A DNA stretch of 64,000 nucleotides. Origin: Ziziphus jujuba (taxonomy: Eukaryota > Streptophyta > Magnoliopsida > Rosales > Rhamnaceae). The stretch's first letter is position 1, and every line of letters starts with the position of its first letter. Both the position numbers and the translations under genes were made by a program. The notes under the pieces were generated by a model. That model was not told where the DNA came from, did not search any database, and saw only the letters and a program-made list of their open reading frames with translations. The stretch lies in assembly GCF_031755915.1 (NCBI RefSeq), contig NC_083388.1, forward strand, positions 26,505,001 through 26,569,000, in the 5' to 3' direction. Below are positions 45,421 through 56,466 of this stretch, piece by piece.

Positions 45421-45690
45421 AGTGAGGGAGAGTCTCCCTTTCCCTTTCCCTCTAAGCGTAACCAAATCGCTCCATTTATCTCGGCGTCGTTCAATGGCTT
45501 ACTCCACCGTTTCGATCGAGAAGGGGACGCCGGAGGCTCAGCGACCCAACGCATTCCTCCGGGAATCGTCTTCATCGTCTTCCATACGGGCACCCTTCAA
45601 GAAGATGATACATGACACCCAGGAGGCCGCCGACTGTGGGGGATGTCTGGTCGAGACCCGGTGGTGGTGGAGGGATTAGCAGGGTCATTC
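45421..45690 (+). pseudogene. Unidentified GC-rich coding scrap
   Basis: The open stretch from ATG near 45500 reads MAYSTVSIEKGTPEAQRPNAFLRESSSSSS then APFKKMIHDTQEAADCGGCL, preceded by a leader-like pyrimidine-rich segment. Base composition is much more GC-rich than its neighbours and looks like a real gene start. I do not recognise the family. It is joined downstream directly to antisense TNL LRR sequence at about 45700, so it is at most a first exon. Confidence 0.4.
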
Positions 45691-45699
45691 GAGACGGCG

Positions 45700-46420
45700 A
45701 GAGCTCTCAAATTGCAAATGCTTGTAGGGAGACTCTCAAGCCTTGCAACCTTTCAAACGACAACTTGAAAAAACAGAGTATAGTTCAATGGATGAGAGCA
45801 CTGCTTTTATTCTCGTCCCGCTTAAATCTAAGCTACTTATACATGTTGGAAGACTTAGAAACATGACCATAGATGTGCTGCTAGAAAAATTAATTGCTTG
45901 AGATTACGAGTGCTGCTTGGAAGATTCACAAGGTCTTTACAGTTGCCAAGATTCAAAAGACTCAAGTTTTTCCATTGACCCAATTGACAAGGGTATTCTC
46001 TTTATTGCACACCCCTCCAGATACGTTAGTTTGATATTTCTTGATAGCTCTGGAAGTTAAAGTGAACTTGTATAGCATCAAGAATTAAAGTCTCAAGGTT
46101 AAAAGCGCTTAGAGTACTAACTAAGATCTATCTGCCTAGCTCAACTTCCAAAGATCCTGCAATATATTATTTAAGATAGAAATAAAAGGTTTTGATACGT
46201 TTCCTAGCATATGATAATTTACAATGTTCGTCATGACTCATGTTCTACAAAACTACAGCATACCTGAACGCCATCACGAAGTTGCTTTAGTTTGGCTGTT
46301 ACACATTTTTAAGTATAACAGTATTCTCTGTGGTAAAATTTGATGGCAAACATAATTCTGAAGGGATTCTATCCCAGAGAAAATATGTAACCACGTATCC
46401 AACCTGTAGAGTGAGGAGAT
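45700..46420 (-). pseudogene. TNL-6: LRR and linker exon remnant
   Basis: 45700-46155 aligns with the TNL-2 LRR exon (shared GAGACTCTCAAGCC, AATGGATGAGAGCACTGCTTTTA-type text, ATTCAAAAGACTCAAGTTT) including the exon start with acceptor TGCAG near 46160. 46262-46400 aligns with the linker exon (GTATTCTCTGTGGTAAAATT, ATTCTATCCCAGAG). Deletions and stops throughout. It marks the right end of the TNL cluster in this window. Confidence 0.7.
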
Positions 46421-46707
46421 CCACTAGCACTTGCAAATGGTAATCCTTTTATATTGAGCAACAAGTTAAATTAGTGCCAATTGATATTTTGTTAAAAATA
46501 GCATGAGAAGAAAATAAAAATTAAAGAAAGAAATAAGAAAATAAATAAGAAGGTTAGACCAAATTAGAAGAGACCTATACCTGAACCTACTTGACCTGAG
46601 GCTGAGCTGATCACTTTCTAGTGTGTATAAACACAACTACAAGCCTTCAGATTTGTTTTAATCTACCCTTAAAAAGTAGGTTTTAGATATTAGCTGTGGG
46701 CCTGATA
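46421..46707. other. Short non-coding interval
   Basis: AT-rich sequence between the last TNL remnant and the F-box relic. No coding or repeat signal seen. Confidence 0.5.
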
Positions 46708-46797
46708 ATGCCAAAGATCATGGACCATCTTCTCGAAGAGTTAGTGACTACAATCTTGTTAGATTTGCCGACAGAAGATCTTCTGGTATGCAATTAA
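46708..46797 (+). pseudogene. N-terminal F-box motif fragment
   Basis: It reads MPKIMDHLLEELVTTILLDL then PTEDLLVCN and a stop. This is the first half of an F-box (LPxELxxxILLxLPxxDLLxC) and lines up with the start of the F-box gene at 59586 (MSKMEDLPKELV...LPVEDLVRCK). Nothing of the rest of the gene follows, so it is a small truncated duplicate. Confidence 0.7.
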
Positions 46798-47420
46798 ATA
46801 ATTTTTTTTCTTTTTTTGAAAAAAAAAATGGAAAAAAAAAACTGTTACATTATGATTCTCTCACTCAATTAATTAAGTAATTAAAGGCTCTCCTACAGCA
46901 TCGTCCTCTTTTCTAACCTGTAAGTCTATGTGGCATTAAATTAATTGGTTATTAAAGATGAGTAAACATTCTTAATTGACCTTATTAAAGATGAGTAAAC
47001 ATTCTTAATTGAACTTGGATATGCTTTCTAGCAGTAGCACGTGTTTTTCAAGTGAGGCAAGTGGAGGATGTAATTTGAACCCGCATTCGAATGCGTGTGA
47101 ATAGAGGGAACCCATATGTGTGTCAACAGAGGGAAAGAGGCTTTTGGGTTTTGAAAAGAAAAGGGAATCAAAGAGCGTTGTTTCCGAAGGGGGTCGAAAA
47201 GGACCGAAATAGGGGCTGAAGAACAGAGGTTGTGTTTAATACTTATAATCTTCTCTAAACACTCTTTTGCTGGCCTGTGCATGTAGAATCTCATAACTGA
47301 ACCACGTTAAAACTTGTGTTCTTTGATTGGTTTTCTCTCATCTGATTGATATGTTTGCTGATTTCATTGTTCTTGCTGTGATGGATGTTTGATCTTTGAC
47401 TTTATATCTTATATCTATAA
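46798..47420. other. Non-coding interval
   Basis: It contains a local duplication (TTAAAGATGAGTAAACATTC twice, at about 46955 and 46985). The open frame on the minus strand at 47294-47028 has no recognisable domain and I do not call it. Confidence 0.5.
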
Positions 47421-47741
47421 TGTGAAGTTCCACATCGGTTGAAAAGGGGAACGAAGCATGGCTTATAAGCGTGTGGATACCTTTCCCTTATAGACGCATT
47501 TTAAACCTTTGAAGGCTGGGTTGTAAGAGGATTCCCCAGTCCCAAAGTAGACAATATTTACATGCAGGTGGTCTGGACTGTCACTGATGGTATCAGAGTC
47601 GGACCCGGATCGGTGTGCCAGCGAGGACCCTGGACCCCAAGGGGGTGGACTTCACTGGGGTGGATTGTGAAGTCCCACATCCCTTGGAAAGGGGAAGAGA
47701 AATGAAGCATGGCTTAGGGGGTGGACTTCACTGGGGTGGAT
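47421..47741 (+). mobile_element. TRIM-type miniature LTR retroelement, left part
   Basis: LTR 1 is 47421-47583 (TGTGAAGTTCCACATCGG ... GGACTGTCA). It is followed by primer-binding site TGGTATCAGAG at 47588-47598 (initiator tRNA-Met), a short interior GGTGTGCCAGCGAGGAC, purine tract AAGGGGGTGGA, then a shortened LTR 2 (47666-47716) and a repeat of the purine-tract text GGGGGTGGACTTCACTGGGG. This matches the widespread plant TRIM type with LTRs starting TGTGAAGTCCCACATC. No coding capacity. Another LTR copy lies at 56414, separated by the insertions below. Confidence 0.88.
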
Positions 47742-49597
47742 TGTAACACCCCGTACCAAAAAATATACATGATTAAACAAGTTTGACCAAATTGACTAAG
47801 TTTGGCCAAGTTTGACCAAGTGAACAATATATGGGTTCAAGTTGACATTTTCAATAGCCAATATTTTTGGTTTGACTAAGGTACCATTGTGTAGATATCA
47901 TCGATATGAGTTCATAGATTGGTGGCACGCCAAATTCTGAGTTACAAATAAAACGTTACGATTCTGAGAAATTTTAAGCATAAGTTTTAAATCAGTGTCC
48001 AAGCCAGTCCCCAGTCTTTGTCTGTTAGTGACCCAAGGCTTTATATAAGCCTAGGTAAGCGTGTCAAACAGGAAACAAAGCCCAAAATATCCATTTCTTC
48101 CCCAAAATCCGAGAAATTCTCTCCTCAGACCCGTGGATCCGAACTGGATCGTTTCGACCCGTTTCCCGTCGAACCGGGTCACCGTCGTTTTGCCCATTTC
48201 CGACCAGCCACCACTTACATGCGCCATCCAACTAGAAAGATCACTTGAAGGCGAGCTCAGGCGTGAAATTTCACGGTAAGAAGTGGTCAGATGTGCCCAG
48301 ATCGGGTCGGTAAAGTCCACGGCGGCCAGCGAGGTGGGTCGCCAGATTTTCTCATTTTTTGGCCGTTTCAGGCCAACCCATACACTTTTTCCCCTATTTT
48401 CGACCCCTCTGAGCTCATTTCCATGGTTATTTTGTCCAGATTCTTCACCATTTGAAAGATCCGACAACAGGAAGTTCGGCCAATGCGTCAACAGTGTTTT
48501 CCGGCCACCGGAGGAAACTTTGGACCAAGGTGAGCATACTGATGAGTTCCTTGTCTCTTGGGCTTTCCGTCAATATAAAGTTTGTGAATTTTGGAGGCCG
48601 TTTGATAATTTTTCCATTTTTGGATCCATTAGTTAATTTTCGGATAAGTTAGGGACTGTGTTTGGACAAAATTGGTCAAATTAGTTAAAATTGGAGTTGA
48701 ATTAGTGAAATTGGATATTATTAAGACCCATTAGGTAGTTTGATTTTGAAAAATTAGGCTTTGGGTGAAAATCCCCAATTTTGGGTACCGAGTCCTAAGG
48801 ACACGCTGTATAATTGGACTGCCCGATGTCCAATTTATGCAATTTTGTAGTACTGTAAATCATTTTGGGACATTTGGGTTATACAAGTATCTCGGGTTTA
48901 GTTGTTTGGAGCCTGAAGAATATTTTATTGTATTACAGGCACTCAAGTTGACCCTGGAGGCGATCCTGTAGAGGAGCAGGCATGAGCATCTACAGTACTA
49001 TGAGTGGTTATATCATTTTTAAATGTTTTGGGTATATAGTATAATATATATGTGGTTTATATATTTTACGTATATACCATTTGAAATGTTGTTTTATGCA
49101 TATATAAATATTTGCTTTCACATATATGTGTTATCATTTTATATGACTTTTGATAATATTTTAAGTGATTTCCAATTTTACTGGGTCCATAAATGGACTT
49201 GTGATATTTAAATATTTTGGTAATTAAATTGAGATTTTAAATCATTTTGGAAACTCTTTGGTTTGAGAAACCAGATTGAAAATCATATAATTTTAAGCAT
49301 GATCAAATATTTTATAATTTTATGTGCTTAAAATTGGTTTATGGTAAATATATTTCACTGTAATATTTCTGGTTTTCATATGAAATGATGTTTTGAGATT
49401 TCTAAAGTATTTATTTAAGCGGTGGAAGTTTAAATGTTAAATTATGATTTATGATGCAATATCGTTTGGAAAAGTATATATATAATCTTACAAGATTGTT
49501 TCATGTATACTGTATTGGTTTTTTAAATTGATGTACCATGTGATGCCAATACCTTGGATCAGTATTATATTATATTATATTACAACACGCTGGGTTT

Positions 49598-49840
49598 ACC
49601 ATGGTGCTGTGAGGTTGGTTTCATCCAACGGTTATCTATTATTACCACAAACTGTGAGGTCGGGTTAATTCGACGGTTTATTATTATTACCACGGTGCCA
49701 TGAGGTTGATATCATCCAACGGTTTATTATTGCCATGGACCGTAAGGTTGGGTACGTCCTGACGGTTATTTATTATTTCTATGACACCGTTCATATATTG
49801 AGGGTCGTGAGGTGGGTGTATCCCACGGTTTGCAGATTGG
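49598..49840 (+). repeat. Minisatellite inside LTR A, about five ~45-bp units
   Basis: Units contain CTGTGAGGTTGG, TCATCCAACGGTT and ATTATTACCA in order: starts at about 49598, 49644, 49689, 49733 and 49780. They differ by about 15-25%. It lies upstream of the TATA-like region of the LTR. Confidence 0.75.
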
Positions 49841-50509
49841 TACATCGTATGGTACATTGTATATGTTTGTATATATTGTTGACTTACAAATATTATGGTG
49901 ATTTCTGCATTTTCATATTTATTGGTGCAACTGTATTTATTATAGTTTATGCTCAAATGTTTATATCTTGATTTGAGACATTTCATAATATTGCAATGAT
50001 GGTTCATTCATACTTTTGAGCATCCGTTTTTATGATATTAATTCGGGTACAAGTTTGGGTTTTGTGAAATGATTTTTAAACGGGGAACTTTTCAAACGTG
50101 TGGAATGAGAGGTCTTGAGAGAAATATTTTTCAGAAATAAATCATTATTTTTCTATTATACCATGCCACTCACTGAGATTTCTTTATCTCACGTTTTATT
50201 GTTTTAAATTCGTTCCCCTAGGCTCAGGCAGCTAGTAGCAGTCTACCTCGCGCATAACTTATCGTTTTGTTCCTTCCACGACAGCAGCCGTATTTATCTT
50301 TTCTTTATCTACTGTTATCTTTTGAATTTATTTATTACTTATTTGTACTCCTGGACTTCATTGATACTCTTAGAATGCTTTGATTTTAGATATGGGACTC
50401 AGTAGAGAACATGGTAATTATGCGTGTAGTTATGGCCTGTAGTACAGTAGGCCGGTTGTAGACTTTACGCTGTTGTCGATTTATTCTTTTTTTTTTTTTA
50501 TATACATAT

Positions 50510-53500
50510 TAGGGGTGGGCTCGGTTCGGATTGGTTTGGTTTTGTGGACTTTTTTAAACCGAACCGACCGATTCGGTTTGGGTTGGATACAAAACCGAAC
50601 CGAACCGAATGATCATTGTTCGGTTTGGGTTGGGTTCACGGTTTGGGCCGGTTTGGGCTTTATGATGGGCTTCGGCCCAAATCTTTTTATTTTTAGTTTA
50701 GGCCGGTTTGGGCCTCATTATGAGCTTCACTTTCAGCCCAAATTTTTTTATTTTTGGTTTGGGCCGGTTTGGACCTCATGATGGGTTTCGGCCCAAATTT
50801 TTTTATTTTTACTATTTTGAGATATGAATTTTGATATATTGAGCCAAAATTGTTTAAAATCTTTTTTAGACTTTTTTAATTATCAATCTTTAATTATATT
50901 ATTATTCATGCATTATATTTTAAATTAAATATCCTTTTCAAACTATTATCTAACTTAAATAATTTTAACATACATTCACCTAAGTAAAAATACTAAATAA
51001 ACTAACTATTAAGCATCAAATATGTGAAATAATACAACATAAAACTATACAACTACAATACAAGTTTATAGCTATCACCTAATTATACAAATACATCATA
51101 CAACAACAAATAAATTCTCCAACAAGTTTACAACCAATATTAGTTATAAAATAGAATACAACCATATTTGATATTTTAAACTTCAAAATTAACTTAGAAT
51201 TTAATAAACTAACAATACATAAAAATAAAAATTATTTTAAATAGTCTTCTTCCACACACTTCATTCCACGAGCAACCACCATCAACCACAATCCCATTAT
51301 CACAATATGCCATGCAAAGCCATATTCCATTCATCCTTCAACAAGCATTAAAATTACACATTAAATATTAAATGTAACTAGCAATCAATAAACTTAAGTG
51401 CAATTTAGTATATTACTAAAATATTATCTAATTTTAAAAATAATTGGAATTAACAACAAACTTACCAAGCAATCATAGATCAATTAGAAGGAGGTAGATT
51501 TTGTTTTGTAACACAAGATGCTCCTAAACAAATTAAAATATAATATTAAATTAATCAATAAATACTAAAAAAACGTTGTAAATATTACTAAAAAAATTTA
51601 AAAAGCTCTAAAAAACATGATAAAAATAAAATTACAAATAATTAAAAAAAAATCATACCTGATTCAATAGAATCAAAATATGCAACATCCTCAATTGGTA
51701 CTTCAACTCTATAATCATATCTCATAGGATTTGATTTCAACCAATTTTGTGAACAAATCAAAGCCTCCACCATTTTTGGACCCAATGAACTTCGAAATGC
51801 ATCAAGAATACGTCCTCTGGTACTAAATGCAGATTCAGATGCTACTGTAGAAACTGGAATGGCATACACATCTCTTGCAATTTGAGATAAAATTCGATAT
51901 TTTGTGCAATTATTTTTCCACCAAGCCAAAATATCAAATTTCTCACTCTCCACATCCTCACATGGATCAAACAAAAATTTATCAACCTCATTCTTTATTT
52001 CCAATACATTTTTCTCCATTTTTCTTTTTTTAAATTGTGATTCTTTCAAACGCCGATGATCATCTATACTTCCATCATCCATTGAATCCACCATCATCCC
52101 ACTTTGTTGTGCTTGTATTGATTGATTATCATTAGGATTAGACACTTTAGAACTCTTATCCATAGAATCAACTTCTTTATAAGTCATAAAGATTATATAA
52201 AGTGTCTTTCACATCCTTACTCAAAGATTCAACCATACCACTTTCATAAGCATCCTCAAGAAGATATGATACATATTCTAGCTTATATCGTGGATCAAGC
52301 ACAAAGGCAATAAGTAACAACTTGTTGACATTTCCAAGTGAACCCCAATATTTGTCGAACTTTGTGAACATTTTTTTTGCCATATCGGCCATCAAATGGT
52401 TTTGACTATTACTCCATTCAACAAGTGCATTATACATTAAACTCAATTCATGAAAACATATATTAGAAGTAACAATCAAAGAGACACTAAATTTTAAGGT
52501 AATCTCATAAAAAGTAGCAAGAAATTTCACAAAAACCCTTGCACTATCCCAGTCTTTACTTTGAGGTGGCCCAGCTCTCTTCCTTCCAACTTCATCCTCC
52601 TCAAAATATCCAAGAAAAAAACCATCATCATCTACCATCCTATCAAAAGCTTTTTGATACTTCAAAGCCGAATTCAACATCAAATAGGTAGAATTCCACC
52701 TAGTAGACAAATCCAAAACCACGGTTTCTCTAAATTCCATCTTCTCCTTTTCTACACATTCTTTAAATTTGGTTAACCTTGAAGGCGATGATCGAACATA
52801 TCTAATAGCATTATGAATTCCAGCAATGCTATCATGAATTTCCCTTAATCCAAATGTCACAATCAAATTTACAATATGTGCAGCACAACGAACATGCAAA
52901 AACTGACCATCCAAAACATTTCCTTTCCCATAATCTAATCTTTTGTTCACAAAATTAATAGCCACATCATTTGAAGAAGCATTATCAACCGTTATTGTGA
53001 AAACCCTTTCAATACCCCATTCAATTAAACAATTTTCTATAACCTTACCAATTGTCTCACCCTTGTGATTTTGGACAATACAAAAATTTATAATTCTCTT
53101 ATGCAACTTCCAATCATCATCAATGAAATGAGCGGTAAGAGTCATATAATTGTTATTTTGAATGGAAGTCCATGTATCCGTTGTAAGACAAACCCTTTGC
53201 TTCCTCAATGAAAACACACTTTTCAAAATTTTTTTCTCATCTAAGTACAATTGAAACACATCTCTAGAAATTTTTCTACGAGATGGATGTTCATACTTAG
53301 GGTTCAAAGTATTACAAAACTTTCTAAACCCTTCCCCTTCAACATGGCTAAATGGCAACTCGTCTATGATGATCATTTGAGCACATGCAAGCCTACATGC
53401 CTCTTTACTAAATGTTGTACTTGTAGACACCAAATTACTACTACTACTATCGAAAGAAAGAACTTGTTGGCTTTTCTCCACTGTCCTATTAGGGTATTTC

Positions 53501-56254
53501 TTGCATTGGTTCATCAAATGATTCCGTAACGTACTAGTTCCACACCTCTTCGTATCACATGCATAATCTACCCCACAATATTTACATTTGCATCTAGGAT
53601 TACTTGGATCACTATCTGAATTTTTTTCAAAATGTTCCCAAACCCAAGATGGAGCCCTAGAAGGTTTTCTCTTTTGTGTCTTATAAGATTTATCCGATTT
53701 TGAAGGTTGAGACTCAGATTTCTCTGATTCATTTAGATATTCTTCCAATTCATTAATATCATACAAATCATTGTGGTCCTCATCCATCTATAACCTATTA
53801 AAAACAAAAAAATCTATTGAAAAACATATAAAAAGAAACAAGAAAACAAAAAGTATAATAAGATTTCATGCACATCCATGTGAAAAGAATTAGTTTTACT
53901 TAATTTACTACATTAAGGTGCTTGCTGTTTTTTTTTTTTTTTTTTTGGTTATCGGTTTACTCAAAAAAAGAAAAAAAAAAGAAAAAAAAATCTGTTGACA
54001 CATTAGAATCAAATCCTTCAATCGAAAAAAGAGAAAAAAATGAAAAATAAATTTAGGATCAGTTTTAAAAGATTTAGGAGTAAAGTCCATATCAAATAGA
54101 AGAAAAATGTGAAGGGTTTTTAGATGCATATCCGATGACACATTTAATGGTTTGATGCTTTGATGTTGTGAATGCAATCAATATGAGATTCACACATTGT
54201 TCATAATAACTTCATAGAAATCAAATAACACAAATTTCACTTCACAATCTCCAAACTTCACAGCAAACAATTTCACAACCTAAGCTTCACTACACTTTCC
54301 AAAACTAATTTTCACCTTCCCACTTCTAATGAACTTCAAATTTCACAAATTGATGCAAAAATAATGAGAAAAAAGTCTATAACTTCCCTCCAAATTTCTC
54401 AACCACCAAAATCAAATAGAACTTGGAATCCTATCCTTCTTGTTCCTCTCAGGATGCTTTCTTGTTGAGACCAACAGTGAGTAGCTCAGTTAGCTAACAA
54501 ACCAACCTATGTTGTAAATCTGGATAATTATACAAATAATTAAAATCTAAAATGAATTCATATGAAATTAAAGGAGAAAGTTCTCACAATGCATAGATAT
54601 ATATATATATATATATATATGTTTTTAATCTTTCCTCATATCCAATTAGTTAATTACCAATGAATGTAATCAAAGAGCAAAAATCAAAATTTAAATGATA
54701 GCCATTTTCTTATTTAGAACCCAAGTAAGCAAGAAAAACAACAAATGAAGTTGTTCCTCTCTGCAAAAAACATGTGCAAACCATTTTATATCTGAATTTC
54801 CCTTACATATTTACTTTAAAAGAAAGAAATATAAAACTTTTTATGTCTTTTCTTTCCCTACTAAATAGAAAACAGCATATATATACATATAATCTAAACA
54901 AATGTTTAATGATTTGTTGAACTGTATAGACGTCCACGGATTGATTGTGTAGGCAGGTGTCATATAATCATTTTGCCCAAAATTGAAATTGAAATGATAC
55001 ATAAGACTCATTAATCGAACAGTGCTCATACAGGTTAACAGAAAATCAGCTAGAAAGTATGCCAATTTAATTGATTTGCAAGACATTAATACAAAATTTA
55101 TGCATTAGATGCTATGGTTTATATTAGGCCAACATATAATTGCACTTGAAATGCATTGCAATAGGAAAACTTTCAGAAAGGGCATCGAATGCAGAACAAC
55201 AACTGCATGATGCCCATAAGTTGAGGAAACAAAGTTCTACATGGAAGTCCAATATCTTAAGGATAAAGAAACATAATATGCTTAATCTAAGAAATCAAAT
55301 CACCCCAGACTAGACTAAGGCACAAGAACAACAAATATTTGGTAATTGTATGACTGGGAAAGAATCAGGGGCAGAAAAATCCTAATATATATATATATAT
55401 ATAAAAAAGGTATTTCTTTTCATCATCCGAAATTCTAAGCAACCAAACAGTCACAACCGCACATTTCCATTTCCAGAATCTCGCACTTTTATTACAAAAC
55501 ACACAAAGATTGAAAAACAAAATCACAGAATGCCTACTTTACAAACTAAAAAAAAAAATTTGATTTTGCAATACAAATGCTTCACAAAAAGAAATAAAAT
55601 TAGGGGTTTTTAGAGAGAGAAAGAGAGAGAGAAACTCACAGTGATGTTAAGAAACTACCATTGAAGCTCGAATGGTACCCTTCTCATCAAATACCACTGG
55701 CTAGATCTGCGAGAAAGAGAGAGAAACAAATGAGAAAAAAAAGCATGAAAACAAAACCTTAACAGAGAAGCTGTCTGATTAGTTGTCGATGCCCGACGGT
55801 GCCACAGAGAGACAGAGAGAGAAGCAATAATACAATCTGAGATGAGAAATGGCTAACCTTAGAAAAGTTCCTGGAGAGGTGGAAAGAGACGAGAGACGAA
55901 GGCAGACTGGCAAAGAGCAAGAGATTTCCTTTTTAATTTTCAAGCATCCAATTCCTGGAGAGGTGGAAAGAGAGGAGAGACGAAGGCAGACTGGCAGAGA
56001 GCAAGAGATTTTCTTTTAATTTTCAAGCATCATATTCCTGGAGAGGTGGAAAGAGATGAGAGACGATTGGTATGGGTCGGTTCGGTTTGGGTTGGGTAAA
56101 TTTTCTACCCACCCGTAACCCGAACCGAAAACCACGGATCCAATGCATCTGTAACCGAACCGACCCGATTAAGACTTAAAAACCAACCCAAACCGACCCA
56201 AATAGTTCGGTTCGGGCGGGTTGGTCGGTCCTAGTCGGGTTTTGCCCAATCTTA
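50510..56254 (-). mobile_element. Complete hAT-superfamily DNA transposon, 5745 bp
   Basis: The 8-bp target duplication ATACATAT lies at 50502-50509 and 56255-56262, the length diagnostic of hAT. Ends are TAGGGGTGGGC... and ...GCCCAATCTTA, an imperfect terminal repeat. Both subterminal regions (50515-50800, 56070-56240) are packed with GGTTCGGTTTGGGTTGG-type motifs in both orientations, likely transposase-binding sites. The transposase lies between on the minus strand. A ~83-bp direct repeat (TTCCTGGAGAGGTGGAAAGAG; starts near 55867, 55952, 56034) and a (TA)n tract near 54598-54621 lie in the 5' region. Confidence 0.94.
51642..53787 (-). pseudogene. hAT transposase with one frameshift (BED zinc finger, RNase H-like, dimerisation domain)
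   Basis: The first frame, 53787-52177, encodes 536 residues: acidic N-terminus, BED finger (SWVWEHFEK, CKCKYCGVDY, LRNHLMNQC) at about residues 47-95, then the RNase H-like catalytic region (VCLTTDTWTS, LHVRCAAHIVNLIV, LDLSTRWNSTYLML, LIAFVLDPRYKLEYV). It stops after LYNLYDL. The C-terminal part, 52187-51642, continues one frame away: KEVDSMDKSS, FDILAWWKNNCTKYRILSQI, ARDVYAIPVSTVASESAFST (hAT dimerisation motif) and LICSQNWLKSN. A single-base indel near 52185 explains the break; an unspliced intron is less likely because the overlap is only 11 bp. RICESLEEPER-type proteins of about 700 residues are the family norm, so the gene is otherwise whole. Confidence 0.92.
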
Positions 56255-56413
56255 ATACATATTGAGGTATTATTATTATCGCTTGTGTTTGTTGTCCACG
56301 TTTTAAGATGAGGTTCCATTGGATATTCTCTAAGGATTGTCTAGTGGGATTTCACTAGGCGGGGCCACCCGGGGGATCCTAGGAAGGTTCCCGGGGTGGA
56401 TCCTATCATGGAT

Positions 56414-56466
56414 TGTGAAGTCCCACATGCCTTGGAAAAGGGAAAGGGAATGAAGCATGGCTTATA
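56414..56466 (+). mobile_element. TRIM LTR copy, left piece
   Basis: TGTGAAGTCCCACATGCC ... GCATGGCTTATA matches the start of TRIM LTR 1 at 47421. The remaining part of this LTR is at 59315-59416, after solo LTR S3. Confidence 0.88.

Larger units (their letters stand above)
47742..56408 (+). mobile_element. Solo LTR A (Ty3/gypsy) inside the TRIM and carrying a hAT element
   Basis: It begins TGTAACACCCCGTACC and ends GGATCCTATCA, flanked by TGGAT at 47737-47741 and 56409-56413. Removing the hAT insertion (50510-56254 and one TSD) leaves about 2.9 kb, like the other solo LTRs, and it shares the CACTGAGAT ... TTCGTTCCC block near 50170-50220 with S4 (63220-63265). Its ends differ from S1-S4, so it is a related but separate family. 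Open frames at 48.0-49.2 kb are LTR sequence. Confidence 0.85.

Noticed and set aside
47028..47294. 88-codon minus-strand open frame
   Set aside because: No recognisable domain, no splice context, next to TRIM sequence; not called.
48018..48636. Open frames on both strands, up to 146 codons
   Set aside because: They lie inside solo LTR A between its TSD-defined ends; not an independent gene.
52177..52197. Intron joining the two hAT transposase frames
   Set aside because: The two frames overlap by about 11 bp and protein similarity is continuous, so a 1-nt indel explains it without splicing.
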